Below, one piece after another: positions 1 through 9,961 of a stretch of 64,000 nucleotides of DNA; position 1 is the first letter of the stretch, and every line of letters starts with the position of its first letter. The stretch spans positions 310,001-374,000 of the forward strand of contig LATX02000078.1 in NCBI GenBank assembly GCA_001466705.2, read 5' to 3'. A program made the translations under genes and the position numbers. The stretch comes from Moniliophthora roreri. Taxonomy: Eukaryota > Basidiomycota > Agaricomycetes > Agaricales > Marasmiaceae. The notes under the pieces are model-generated. The model made no database searches. It saw only the letters and a list, made by a program, of their open reading frames with translations, and was not told where the DNA came from.

Positions 1-270
1 GTTTTCAAGTAAGATTTGCGGCATCACTTGTGTACTCCGAGTTTTTTTTTTAAAAAAAATGTTATAGTATATCGTTGAATAGGAACTATTTTACAGGTAT
101 TGCAGGCATTGTAATAAAGAAAGCATGAGGCGCATAAAATTTCTTAATGCAATAGATGGTGTGTAATCCTTCGATCTCAAGTGGTTTGCTTCAGTGTATC
201 TAGTGCTTGCTGGGCAGCAAGCACCAGCAAAATGTCCTCCTGAACACAAGTAAATTGCAATGCTTAAAAT

Positions 271-506
271 CAATTGCAACCTCTGAAATTCTTGCAGACT
301 CTTGCAACACAAGTTGAGTTGTGGCAAGGAGGATATAATTTGATTGTGGGGTGATTGCAATTTAATTGCAAGGGCTGCAAGAATTGCAGGAATTGCAAGC
401 ACCTTGCAACCAAAATGGATTATTGCAACTGATTTCATTGATTTTAACCCACTTGCCACAACTCAACTTGTGTTGCAAGGGTCTGCAAGAATCTCAGGGG
501 TTGCAA
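271..506. repeat. Inverted repeat able to form a long hairpin
   Basis: Bases 271-330 are the near-perfect reverse complement of 452-506, with only a few mismatches over about 55-60 bases. The arms are separated by about 120 bases that are themselves TGCAA-rich. The arms include the words CTTGCAACACAAGTTGAG and its complement. A transcript across this would fold into a long stem. It may be a foldback remnant of a transposon. Confidence 0.85.
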
Positions 507-581
507 TCTACTTATAGCAGGCACTATATGTATATGTGGGGGGTGAAAAAAATCATAGTTGAGGGCACTAAATAATTTCAA

Positions 582-676
582 GACTACCACCTGCCAGGCT
601 TGAACCCAGGGCCTGACAGCTAAATTAGTAAGCATATAAACCAATACTAACAATATAACCACTGAGCCACAAGGCC
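582..676 (-). repeat. tRNA-derived SINE-like fragment
   Basis: On the minus strand the sequence reads like a degenerate tRNA with an insertion. An A-box-like word (TGGCTCAGTGGTTA) starts about 10 bases from the 5' end, and a B-box-like word (GGGTTCAAGCC) lies about 50 bases downstream. The acceptor and T-stem do not pair properly, so it is not a functional tRNA. A tRNA pseudogene or the head of a SINE fits best. Confidence 0.5.
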
Positions 677-775
677 ATTGAAACTACACAAACATTAGTA
701 CTATATATACCCATTAAGATGGTTTATTACAATTGCCTTAGATGAGGTTCCAACCAATATAATAATTTCAGCCTA

Positions 776-918
776 CATCGCACAAAACTGCAAAAGGTCA
801 TAACCCGTCTCCAGGGGGTTATAACCCAGGTCCCCTGTGGTTATAACTGGTTCCAGTGGTTATAACCCACCAAAACCAGTCATAACCTAGTTATGACCTT
901 CTGCAGTTTTGTGTGATG
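776..918. mobile_element. 143-bp MITE with 29-bp terminal inverted repeats
   Basis: Bases 776-804 and the reverse complement of 890-918 match at 27 of 29 positions (both begin CATC and run into ACAAAACTGCA). The dinucleotide TA flanks both ends (774-775 and 919-920). The interior is several copies of a GGTTATAAC-like word and cannot encode protein. Short length, TIRs and a TA duplication fit a non-autonomous Tc1/mariner-type MITE; that assignment is inferred from these hallmarks. Confidence 0.75.
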
Positions 919-1267
919 TACTGCAAATTAATTAAAATCATGCTGCAATATAGTTGCAATCAGCTACAACTACTCTATCTGGCTGCAAGGTAGTTAAAAT
1001 CATGCTGCAATATGACTGCAATAGCATTGCAATCAAATGTAAGAATTTCAGGTTACTTCAAGGGTACTACAAGTAGGTTGCCAACTCTGCTTTGGTTGCA
1101 ATTTAATTATAAGCTTATTACAATGGTGTTGCACTCTGATTATATTTTACTGCAATTATTTTATTTAGATGCAAGTATTGAAATTAATTGTAATTTAATT
1201 ATACTCTACTTGTGTTCATTAGGACATTTTGCTGGTGAAGATCTCTGGCTGCCCCTCTAGTGCTTGC

Positions 1268-2041
1268 TTGGCTACTGCTGTATAGGTTACCATTGACTAA
1301 AAGAAAGAACAAGTAAGCTATAGACAGTGCATCTGAAGGACCACTACGAACTGTGTACTCTTGAAGTCCAAGTTGGAGTAGCTTTAGGGCACAGGTCATT
1401 GGAGTACCATGTGTGTGAGCCCAGGCACTGAAGGTAATTGTTGAGACCAGTCATAGGTTGTAGAGGGTCATCAAAGGTTTGCCCCAGACTATGTAGTGCT
1501 TGCCAAGCAGCTTCACCTCTGGCCACCTGCTTAGTGGCTCCTTGGCCATGGCCATATAGGATATTGTTGACTGAAAGAAAGAAAGAAGTAAACTACAGGC
1601 AGTGCATTTGAAGAACTGCTACAAACCATAAACATTTGAAGTCTAAGTTGGAGTAACTCTGGGACTGAATTCATCGTAGTACTGTGCACTCAAGCCTATG
1701 TGCTGGACAAGGTTGTTGAGAACAGTCCTAGGATTTCCACTGCTGATGGGAGGCAAGGCAACTGGAGGGGTATTGGAAGATGCAGCATTATCAGGGCCTA
1801 TAGCTTTAACCACAGCAGTAGGTGGGTGCTCCCCCTCTAGAAATGGAGGCAACAGAGGAAATGGCATATCATCAATGGTTGGAGTTGTAGCTTGTGTTTC
1901 AGTTTCCTGGCTCTTTGAATCTATATGATGGTGATACTGATCAGCCACTGGCATGCTGGACTTTGAGTCATCAGCCTGCTGATGCTGACCAGAAGTGTCC
2001 AAAGACTTCAACAGTTGGGTAGTAGAAACATTGGAAGTCAT
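1268..2041 (-). other. Tandemly duplicated, possibly protein-coding relic (unrecognised)
   Basis: Two diverged direct copies start near 1268 and 1541. Each contains a word like GAAAGAAAGAA, then CAGTGCAT and then AAGTYYAAGTTGGAGTA. On the minus strand both copies encode a similar stretch (LNN-x-x-Q-x-x-G followed by a few residues and TPT). The downstream copy belongs to a 132-residue open frame (2041 to 1643) rich in Ser, Thr, Pro and His with no recognisable domain. This looks like a decayed repeat-encoded protein, and no function is proposed. The rest of 2042-2364 shows nothing identifiable. Confidence 0.3.
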
Positions 2042-2369
2042 TACCTGTGATGGGCTGGTCTTCCGCTCTGTTGGGAGCAGTCGAATGACACTGAGGCCAT
2101 ACTCTATACATTACAATAAAATGAATGATCTCAGGATTTGAGTGTGAGTGCACCATTAGACAAAACAGCGTCATATTTTTCATTGACTCGATGGAGTAGT
2201 TCTATGTCGCTTGGAATAGTGTCCTCTCCCTGAAGATACAGGTGATTCAAGTGGGTCCAAGAAGGTCATTGCATGAAATGTACATTCTCAATCAAGGAGA
2301 ACCAACAATTGTCATGAGAGAGAATGACATCTGCATTGTAATGCTGCATAAAATAATATATGTATAAGT

Positions 2370-2760
2370 TGTTACGTTTTCTCTTTCTTTTACCTATGCT
2401 TCCCTTTCAATCGGACTCATACACCTTCCCAGTCCCCTTTTCCCTCTCATGATGTAATACATATTTATTCATTTGCCAATGCTAACGGACATTACAGACG
2501 TTAGCTTATTATTTAGCTGATTGTTACCGCTTACATAGAACGTATTTAGCAGTCAATCATGTACTATTTAAGCACTCAAGCTAGGACCTTTAGTCCTCAG
2601 CTTGACCTGGTTAATATTATCTTGTGTCAATGCTACGATTAAAGGACCTCTGAACTTCAGCTACTGCTAAACAAACTCTAACTTAAACTTGGAACTGACT
2701 TTACTGAGATCGTATCTCGTAGAGTAGTTAAGTTAGTGTTGCTGTGCAAGTAATGTAACA
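2370..2760 (+). repeat. 5' LTR of element 1
   Basis: 391 bp and the same length as the 3' copy. It contains a TATA-like TATTTAA at 2565-2571. The decamer AGCTTGACCT at 2599-2608 begins 34 bases after the first base of that TATA word. The decamer is the exact reverse complement of the primer-binding region at 2763-2772, so the transcript probably starts just before 2599. Confidence 0.95.
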
Positions 2761-2762
2761 CA

Positions 2763-2772
2763 AGGTCAAGCT
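2763..2772 (+). promoter_or_regulatory. Primer-binding site, probably self-priming
   Basis: Two bases after the 5' LTR lies AGGTCAAGCT. It does not begin with TGG, so it does not fit the 3' CCA end of a tRNA. It is fully complementary to AGCTTGACCT in the LTR at the expected start of the transcript, the arrangement known from the self-priming fission yeast element Tf1. Element 2 shows the same geometry. Confidence 0.7.
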
Positions 2773-2829
2773 CATCAGTTGCTGACCTATCAAGGTTTAG
2801 GCATCACTCAGGACAAGACACCGCAACAG

Positions 2830-4190
2830 ATGGAGAAACAGTTAGGACAGAATATTGCCGAAGCAGAAGCACGTCAGCATGGGCTATCAACCCAGTCCAT
2901 CTCGAATCCTGGTGGATGAGTGATCCCACTGTTAACTTGAGCATCACGGAGAGAGCTCCTGACCCCCTCACATTCGCCCTTGCCAATGAGTCAGCCACCA
3001 ACTGAGACGTCCAAAGAACACTACGAAACAAGGAGAATCTTGACCCCATTATCCACTCCAACTGGATTGAGACTGATCGAATTTGAAGAGAGATTGTCTC
3101 CGAATACACCAAAGCTGCCAGAATCGGATATATTGAACACCTTATCGAACTCGCCGGAGGAGTTAGACCCATTTCAATGACTACTACAAGGATTAAAGAA
3201 CAGCCCCAGATCACCAAAACCACCACTCAGAGAAATGGCAGAGGATAAGAAGCCCTCAGGAAGTAGACCGAAAGAAGAACCCATAGCCGAAGAAGCTGTC
3301 ATTAGTTCCACAGTGCCAGTACAGATGGTATCAGCAGTGAAAGAAGTGAAGGCCGCTTTACTGAGAGCCTTTACTGGAGCCTGGAAAGACGCCAAGAAGT
3401 TTCTATAAGAAGTGTTGATATATATAGCACTCAACCCCAAAGCATTCCCTGACAACAGATTGAAGAAACTGTTTCTCCTCTCGTACATGACCGATAGAGC
3501 TGGAGAATTCTGGAAAAATGACAAAATGGACCTATTGCTTGTGTTTGATCTGGAGGCTGAAAAGGTTGGTCAGAATTCACAGACGAATTCAAAACTGCAT
3601 TCGAGCCATTGGATACGGCTTTAGAGGCACAGTTGAAACTCAGAGATTTGAAGATGAAGGAGAGAGCAGATGAGTACACTTATCAATTCACATACCTTGT
3701 GAAACAGACTGGATACAACCACGCCGCTCAAGTAGTAGCTTTCAAACAAGGATTACCAAGGAGTCTTGTTCTTAAAATCATGACCAGACTAGAAGGTGCC
3801 CCAACCACCATTAAAGATTGGATGGATGCCGCAATACTCTTTGACGAGAGCTACAAACAAGCCATGGAGTACGGAAGGACATGGGACAAAGAACATGGAG
3901 GGAAGAGACCCCAGAGGAATTTCCGCAAGAAGGAAGATGTCGCTATCAAACAGATTGCAGAAATTGATCGGAAGGAATACATGGCGAAGGGACTTTGTTT
4001 CAGATGTGGCTGAAATGGACATTGGATTAAGGATTGCCCAGACATGCCAAAAAAGGAAGAGAAGAAGAAAGAAGAGCCAAAGAGACTTTCGAAAGAAGAA
4101 AGATTTGCCAAAATTAGGGCTCTGGTTAACGAACAGACAGAAGAAGAAAAGAATCTCCTTCTCAATCTCATGGAGCAAGAGGGTTTTTGA
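2830..4190 (+). pseudogene. gag of element 1 (decayed)
   Basis: Nucleocapsid/capsid polyprotein gene, recognisable by position after the PBS and by a C-terminal zinc knuckle near 3999-4040 (C-X2-C-X4-H-X4-C). The Arg expected inside the knuckle has become TGA. The frame begins near 2830, is broken by TGA and TAA codons (for example 3177 and 3406), and changes frame near 3555-3570, consistent with a one-base indel. It ends GAG GGT TTT TGA (stop 4188-4190), and the same ending occurs in the gag of element 2. In an intact element the product would package the RNA and form virus-like particles; this copy cannot make a full-length product. Confidence 0.85.
4181..4187 (+). promoter_or_regulatory. 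Probable -1 ribosomal frameshift site (GGGTTTT)
   Basis: The heptamer G GGT TTT fits the X XXY YYZ slippery consensus and is followed directly by the gag stop codon TGA. The pol frame is -1 relative to gag. Element 2 has the identical heptamer followed by TAG. In this copy the -1 frame is closed four codons downstream by TAG (4193-4195), probably a decayed Trp or Gln codon. Confidence 0.6.
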
Positions 4191-7100
4191 AGTAGTGGAA
4201 GAGGACGATGTCTCCACCACTTGTAACTATTTCGCACTTTGTACTAGCTAAAATGGACCAAAATTCCATGCATATTCCTCTCCAGTACAAAGTGGGAGCA
4301 AAAATCATTGAAACTCAAGCCTTATTGGACTCAGGAGCAGGAGGACGATTTATAAGCATGAGCCTGGCGAAGACTTTAGGAAAAAAGTGGACACAGTTAC
4401 CGGAAAAGATCAAGGTGTTCAACGTCGACGGGACAGCCAACAAAACTGCATGGATAACCCATGTAGTGGAACTGGAGTTTAAGATCGCTGGGAAAGAGTT
4501 TAGGGAAAACTTCATGATATTGGGCATCAGAGATGAGAGTATGATCCTGGGTCTTTCATGGTTATGATATCATAACCCTCAAATTGACTGGGAAATGGGA
4601 GAAATCCTATTCCTACCCAGAAGGAAGATTCAGATTAGAAGGTTCAAAGGAGTCTTAGACAATACCGAACTGGAAATCCTCATAGGCGCAAAGATCACTG
4701 CCTCGCAGGAAATGGCTCATCAACAACAACAGATCAAGAAGGACATTGACAATCTCATCCCAGGATATTTACAGGGATATCGCGATCGTTTTGAGAAAGG
4801 GAAAGCAGAACGATTTCCGCCAACCCAAACTTATGACCATGCGATAGAATTGAAACCAGACTTTTTACCAAGAAACTGCAAACTATATCCGCTGAGCCCG
4901 GCAGAGCAGGTGGAACAGGACAAGTTTCTTGAAGAAAACCTATGAAAAGGATACATCCGGAAATCGAAGTCTCCTATGGCATCTCCTTTCTTCTTCATGG
5001 CCAAGAAGGAGAAGGGAGTGTTATGGCCAATACAAGACTATTGAGAACTCAATAAAGGAACAGTAAAGAACGCGTATCCACTACCCCTAATCTCGGAACT
5101 TCTCAATAAGTTGAAGGGAGCAAACATTTTCATGAAGCTCGACCTTCGAAATGGTTACAATAACGTGAGGATCAAGGATGGAGACCAATGGAAAGCCACT
5201 TTCAAAACCAATAGAGAATTACTTGAACCCACAGTTATGTTCTTTGGACTAAGCAATTCCCCAGCAACCTTCCAAGCCTTCATGAACAATATCCTCTCTG
5301 ATTTCATTGATGAAGGATGATGCACAGTCTACATGGACAACATATTGATCTTCTCCACAAACCAAGAAGATCATAAAGAGTGGACAGAAAGATTGATGTG
5401 ACAAACTCAGAAGCATGATCTATATTTGAAACTGGAAAAATGCGAATTCGATGTCATGGAGGTAGTCTTTCTAGAAATGGTCATCAGGCCCAGATATATT
5501 GCTATGGACCCTGTCAAACTAGCCGGAATAGCTGAATGGGAACTGCTGCAGATGGTTAAAGGAGTTCGTGCATTTCTAGGATTTGGAAATTTTTACAGGA
5601 AGTTCATTGGGAAATATGCTCATCTAACACAGCTGCTGAATGACCTCCTCAAGAAGTCCCAGAAGTTCAATTGGACTCAGGAATGTCAAGTCACCTTTGA
5701 CCTTCTCAAAGCCAAATTCCTTTCTGAGCCGATACTTGTCATGCTGGATACCAATAAGCCCTTTATAATAGAAGCAGACACTTCAAAATGGGCCATGGGA
5801 GCAGTACTTTGGCAGAAAGAAACAGACAGAGAATGGCATCCATGTGGTTACCTATCAAAATCACTATCCCCTACAGAACGAAATTACAAAATCTATGATC
5901 GAGAACTTCTGGCCATCTACAGAGCATTGGTAGAATGGTGACACTACCTCATGGGAGGAAAGTTCAAGATCATGATCCTGTCAGACCACAAAAACTTAAC
6001 CTACTTCTGTACAGCACAAAAATTGAATAGAAGGCAGGCCAGATGGAGTCTTTTCCTGTCGGAATTTGATCTAGGACTGGTACATGTTCCCGGAAAATCC
6101 ATCACTCAAGCAGATGCATTGTCACGGCGGAGCAACGAGCGAGATGATGTGGATACTGATAACGAGAACATTGTTCTATTGCCAGAACAATTGTTCATCA
6201 AAGGAATCGACTTGGGCATGAAAGAGGAGATCGTAAAATGATTGGGCCCAGATGACTTTCATAAGTCGGCCTTGGAACAGCTGCTAGAACAAGGTGTGCT
6301 GCCAATCAAATCAGCACTCACAGATTGGAAGATTGAAGGAGAACTCCTCTTCTATCAGAGATGAGCATATGTCCCAGATAATGTCGCCTTATGGTGATGG
6401 GTCGTGCAAGCAATTCACGAGACACCAGGTGTGGGACACCCAGGACAATGGAATACAATTGAACAGGTACAAAGAGACTTTTGGTGGCCGGGCATGGCAA
6501 AGTTCATCAGAAGTTTTGTAGACGGTTGTGTGACATGCCAACAATCAAAGATTAACACCCACCCAACCAAGACCCTGATACAGCCACTCAAGCCAACGCC
6601 CAATTCCTTTCCATTCCAAGTTTGCACTATGGACCTCATCACCGATTTACCCGAATGCAATGGTATGGATTCAATTCTAGTAGTGGTGGACCACTCCTCT
6701 ACGAAGGGGGTAATTTTCACACCTTGCACCAAGACAACGGACACCACAAAGATAGCAGAATTATTAATTCAACATCTTTACAAAAGATTTGGACTACCAG
6801 ACCGAATCATATCCGATCGAGACCCCAGATTCGCCGCAGAAGTGTTTCAAGAGATGGGAAAACAACTGTCTATCAAACATTCAATAAGCACGGCGTTCCA
6901 CCCTCAAACAGACAGAGAAATGGAATGAGTAAATCAGGAAATCGAAGTCTACCTTAGAGCCTTCTGTTTGAAAGAACAGACCAGATGGAAGGAATACCTT
7001 TCCTTAGCAGAATTCGCACATAACAACTGAACCCATTCCGTCCTTAAGAAATCCCCATTCTTCATGATGATGGGATATTGCCCATGCCCGATCCCGATGA

Positions 7101-7660
7101 TATTCAAATGGACGACAATCCCATATGTAGAGGAATGACTTCAAGAACTGAAAAGAGTTTGAGAAGAGACTGTTAGCCTTTTGGAGCTAGCAAGGCAATG
7201 TATGATACGAAGGGAAAAACAGAAATTGGAGATGTTCAAGGAAGGACAGAAGGTCTGGTTGGAAGCAAAGAATCTGGTCATAGGGTATCCATCAAAGAAG
7301 TTAGCGCCTAGGAGAGAAGGACTGTTCAAAATCCTCGAAGTATTGGGGCCAGTGACGTACAAATTAGACCTTCCACACCAATGGAAAATTCACCCCGTCT
7401 TCCACACTGCCCTCTTAACTCCTTTCCAAGAAACAGAAGCCCATGGACCAAGTTTCACAGAACCACCCCCAGATCTGATAGAAGGATTCGAAGAATATGA
7501 GGTAGAAGCCATCATAGGGCATCGGCCGAAGAAGCGACCCCGAGAATTCCTTGTATCATACACTGGTTACGATTCATCTCATAATCGATGGATTAAGATG
7601 GAAGGAATGGCGAACTGTCTGGACCTTCTCAAAGGATATATAAAGAGGCATCAGATATGA
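4187..7660 (+). pseudogene. pol of element 1: protease, RT, RNase H, integrase, chromodomain (decayed)
   Basis: Domains in order: aspartic protease with LLDSGA near 4322-4340; reverse transcriptase with [10 protein letters not shown] near 5145 and [11 protein letters not shown] near 5250; RNase H near 5700-6000; the integrase HHCC zinc region near 6405-6560; an integrase core with the motifs SDRDPRF and HPQTD; and a C-terminal chromodomain near 7478-7655 ending at 7660. The RT active site reads YMDN (5330-5341) instead of YxDD. About 16 nonsense codons interrupt the frame. Nearly all are TGA at positions where the family, or a remnant CGA-type context, suggests arginine. Length and order match a full chromovirus pol. 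The chromodomain in relatives directs integration to heterochromatin. Confidence 0.92.
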
Positions 7661-7692
7661 CCAAAAGACCCCATCCCCAATTCAGATTAATC

Positions 7693-9093
7693 ATGTCCAA
7701 TGCAGCCACCGCCACCTCTTCCCCTTCTGCTTCTGGCAGCCAGTCAGCCTGAGTCCTGAGCCCTGTTCCTACTGTGTCAGGAGAAGGACGATATGGTGAA
7801 AACATCACCTACCCAAATGGTCTCAAGCCCAACCCCTACCAACTCCTTCACCTCTTTAATTCCAAACAGTACAACGATCGGATCCGAGCTGCTGCTGATC
7901 AACACAACTGACTGGAACCCTGCGTCAAAAGCCTGTTTTTCCTCAGGTCCCAACGCAAGTTATTCGAAAGAATCATTGAAAGCTGCAGTCTCGAGATTGC
8001 AAATCAAGTAATTTATGCTTGCAACTATCAGTTGGGGCTTACCAGTCCTGTTACGGTACTGTCCACCTTTCCCTATCATCCCCATTTGTCCATGCCTCCC
8101 CCTGCAGATCCCAGAGCAATGTCAGAATACCCTGATCCCCTCTTGTTCTCTCTCCTCAATTGACTCGGACGATGAACTGATGGGAACAGATATCCCTGCC
8201 CTAATCTCAATGATACCTGAGACCTCCTCTCTCGACTTATGACTGAACCCAGAACCGATGACACCTGACTCTCTCCCATTGCCAATTCCATCCCCGATTC
8301 CAATGACAGTACCCTCCTTTATCCTGACCCCACTCCCAATCCCGATGTCAAATTTAAGGTCGAGCCAACCAATTACGATACCTCCCCTCAACCCAGCTCT
8401 TTGTCCACTGTTGACCCCCAAAGTCTTCAGACGCCTGAAGCCTCAGTTCCACTGCAGGGTAGAGCATATCCCCGTGGTTGGAGGGGAGGTCGCGGCAGAG
8501 GTACCCGAGGACATGGGCGGGGACGAAGAGTGGGAGAATCAAATCCCCTCAAACACCGACAACCCACTGACTCTCAACTTGAGAAGTCCGACTCCGGTCC
8601 TGATCCAGATGATGCAACTCATAGACCACATATCTGCCCTGTGTGCAGACTGGAGCGCCATTTCGCCTGAGATTGCCTGCAGTACATGTGTCGCAGATGC
8701 CTCAAAATTCAGCCTGGACATACATCTAGCCACTGTCCTGACCAACAAAGGTCTCACTGTATTGCGCACAGAGGGTCTGATTCAAGCACAGACTCTATGT
8801 CAGATGATAGGTGTTATGATGACAAACCCTATGAGAATCTTGGAGGAGAATGTTGAAGAGTCGACAGACAGAGAAATCGACTTTCTATTCGTAGGAGCCG
8901 ATCTCTGGAAGGTAAGACTACTTTCCATTGAAGAACGGGTAGCACAGGGATGGCAGCCGATGGGAGGGGTACCACTAACACTGTTGATAAGGACAGTAGA
9001 AGAGATGCTGGATACATCTGAGGACTACAACACGGAGTTGCATGGAGACGGAGAATCCTGATGTGGATGGCAATACAGTGTTTTGCCCCTTGA
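7693..9093 (+). pseudogene. Third ORF of element 1: RGG-rich, CCHC zinc-knuckle protein (decayed)
   Basis: A frame of about 466 codons starts at ATG 7693, 32 bases after pol, and stops at 9091-9093, 11 bases before the 3' LTR. It is interrupted only by TGA codons, the same decay pattern as pol. The N-terminal half is Ser/Pro-rich. An Arg-Gly-rich segment lies near 8461-8540. It is followed by a C-X2-C-X4-H-X4-C knuckle (8635-8676, with one TGA inside) and a second variant knuckle C-X2-C-X6-H-X4-C (8689-8736). These features indicate a nucleic-acid-binding accessory protein. Ty3/Gypsy elements normally have only gag and pol. An overlapping open frame at 8258-9061 lacks any domain and is probably a shadow. 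Confidence 0.6.
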
Positions 9094-9104
9094 TACAGGG
9101 GTAA
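9094..9104 (+). promoter_or_regulatory. Polypurine tract region of element 1
   Basis: The purine-biased word ACAGGGGTAA lies directly upstream of the 3' LTR (first base 9105), the position where plus-strand DNA synthesis is primed in LTR retrotransposons. Confidence 0.6.
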
Positions 9105-9495
9105 TGTTATGTTTTCTCTTTCTTTTACCTATGCTTCCCTTTCAATCGGACTCATACACCTTCCCAGTCCCCTTTTCCCTCTCATGATGTAATACATGTT
9201 TATTCATTTGCCAACGCTAACGGACATTACAGACGTTAGCTTATTATTTAGCCGATTGTTACTGCTTATGTAGAACATATTTAGCAGTCAATCATGTACT
9301 ATTTAAGCACTCAAGCTAGGACCTTTAGTCCTCAGCCTGACCTGGTTAATATTATCTTGTGTCAATGCCATGATTAAAGGACCTCTGAACTTCAGCTACC
9401 ACTGAACGAACGCTAACTTGAACTTGGAACTGATTTTACTGAGATCATATCTCGTAGAGTGGTTAAGTTAGTGTTGCTGCACAAGTAACATAACA
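9105..9495 (+). repeat. 3' LTR of element 1
   Basis: 391 bp, from TGTTATG to CATAACA, followed by the target duplication TAAGT. It differs from the 5' LTR at about 24 sites, almost all transitions, many of them between CG and TG or CA. Confidence 0.95.
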
Positions 9496-9500
9496 TAAGT

Positions 9501-9961
9501 TGTCATTCTCAAGAAATCTCATGAATGAAGAACAGTTGAGTGACACACCTCGTCAAGAAGATGTTCATTTATTACCACCAATAAATGGTATGGCTGGATA
9601 AGATCAGTCTCAGTTCAATGAAATGGAAAATTGGAGCACATACATTACAAAAACCATAACTGACAAGAGGTTACAACACTAATAGGATGGTAAGTAATAA
9701 GATACATATCTAATATAATGGCATATAATTATTATGCCCTTTATATTAAAGCTACATGGTGTTGTAAGGCCTGCAACATGAGGCAGCGTGTTGCAGGGAT
9801 TGCAATGAGTTACAGGCCACCTATGGTTCCCAGGTAAGCTGGCATATTAGATGGCATGTCAATATTTGATGTGCCTTCTAAGGTGTGTCATTTCCTAAGA
9901 AAAAGCCTGTACATGAATATCATTGACATACAAACCTTGAATATGCCAATCTCTCTGCTTC
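9501..9961. other. AT-rich spacer between the two retrotransposons
   Basis: No open frame longer than a few dozen codons and no RNA-gene motifs were seen. A TGCAA-rich stretch near 9750-9800 resembles the repeat tract at the start of the window. Confidence 0.5.

Larger units (their letters stand above)
241..1260. repeat. TGCAA-rich degenerate repeat tract
   Basis: Short words such as TTGCAA, TGCAAG and TTGCAATTTAATTGCAA recur every 10-30 bases on both strands. The short open frames here simply read through the repeat and show no domain. The tract hosts the hairpin, the SINE-like piece and the MITE listed separately. No gene is supported. Confidence 0.65.
2370..9495 (+). mobile_element. Complete but decayed Ty3/Gypsy chromovirus (element 1)
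   Basis: A 7126-bp LTR retrotransposon. Both LTRs are 391 bp, begin TGTTAYG and end in TAACA. The element is flanked by a perfect 5-bp target duplication TAAGT (2365-2369 and 9496-9500). Order is LTR, PBS, gag, pol (protease, reverse transcriptase, RNase H, integrase, chromodomain), a third reading frame, polypurine tract and LTR. That order (RT before integrase) with a C-terminal chromodomain defines chromoviruses. The LTRs differ at about 24 positions (about 6%), 23 of them transitions by my count. gag, pol and the third frame carry many nonsense codons and at least one frameshift, so the copy is not autonomous. Confidence 0.95.

Noticed and set aside
4187..7660. Possibility that TGA is read as an amino acid in these elements
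   Set aside because: Host genes in the window use TGA as a normal stop, LTR differences show the same transition bias, and element 2 also has TAG and TAA stops. Decay explains the data better.
8258..9061. 267-codon open frame overlapping the zinc-knuckle frame of element 1
   Set aside because: It is longer without stops than the zinc-knuckle frame but has no domain. The other frame contains the RGG and CCHC motifs and shows the same TGA decay as pol, so this one is probably a shadow.
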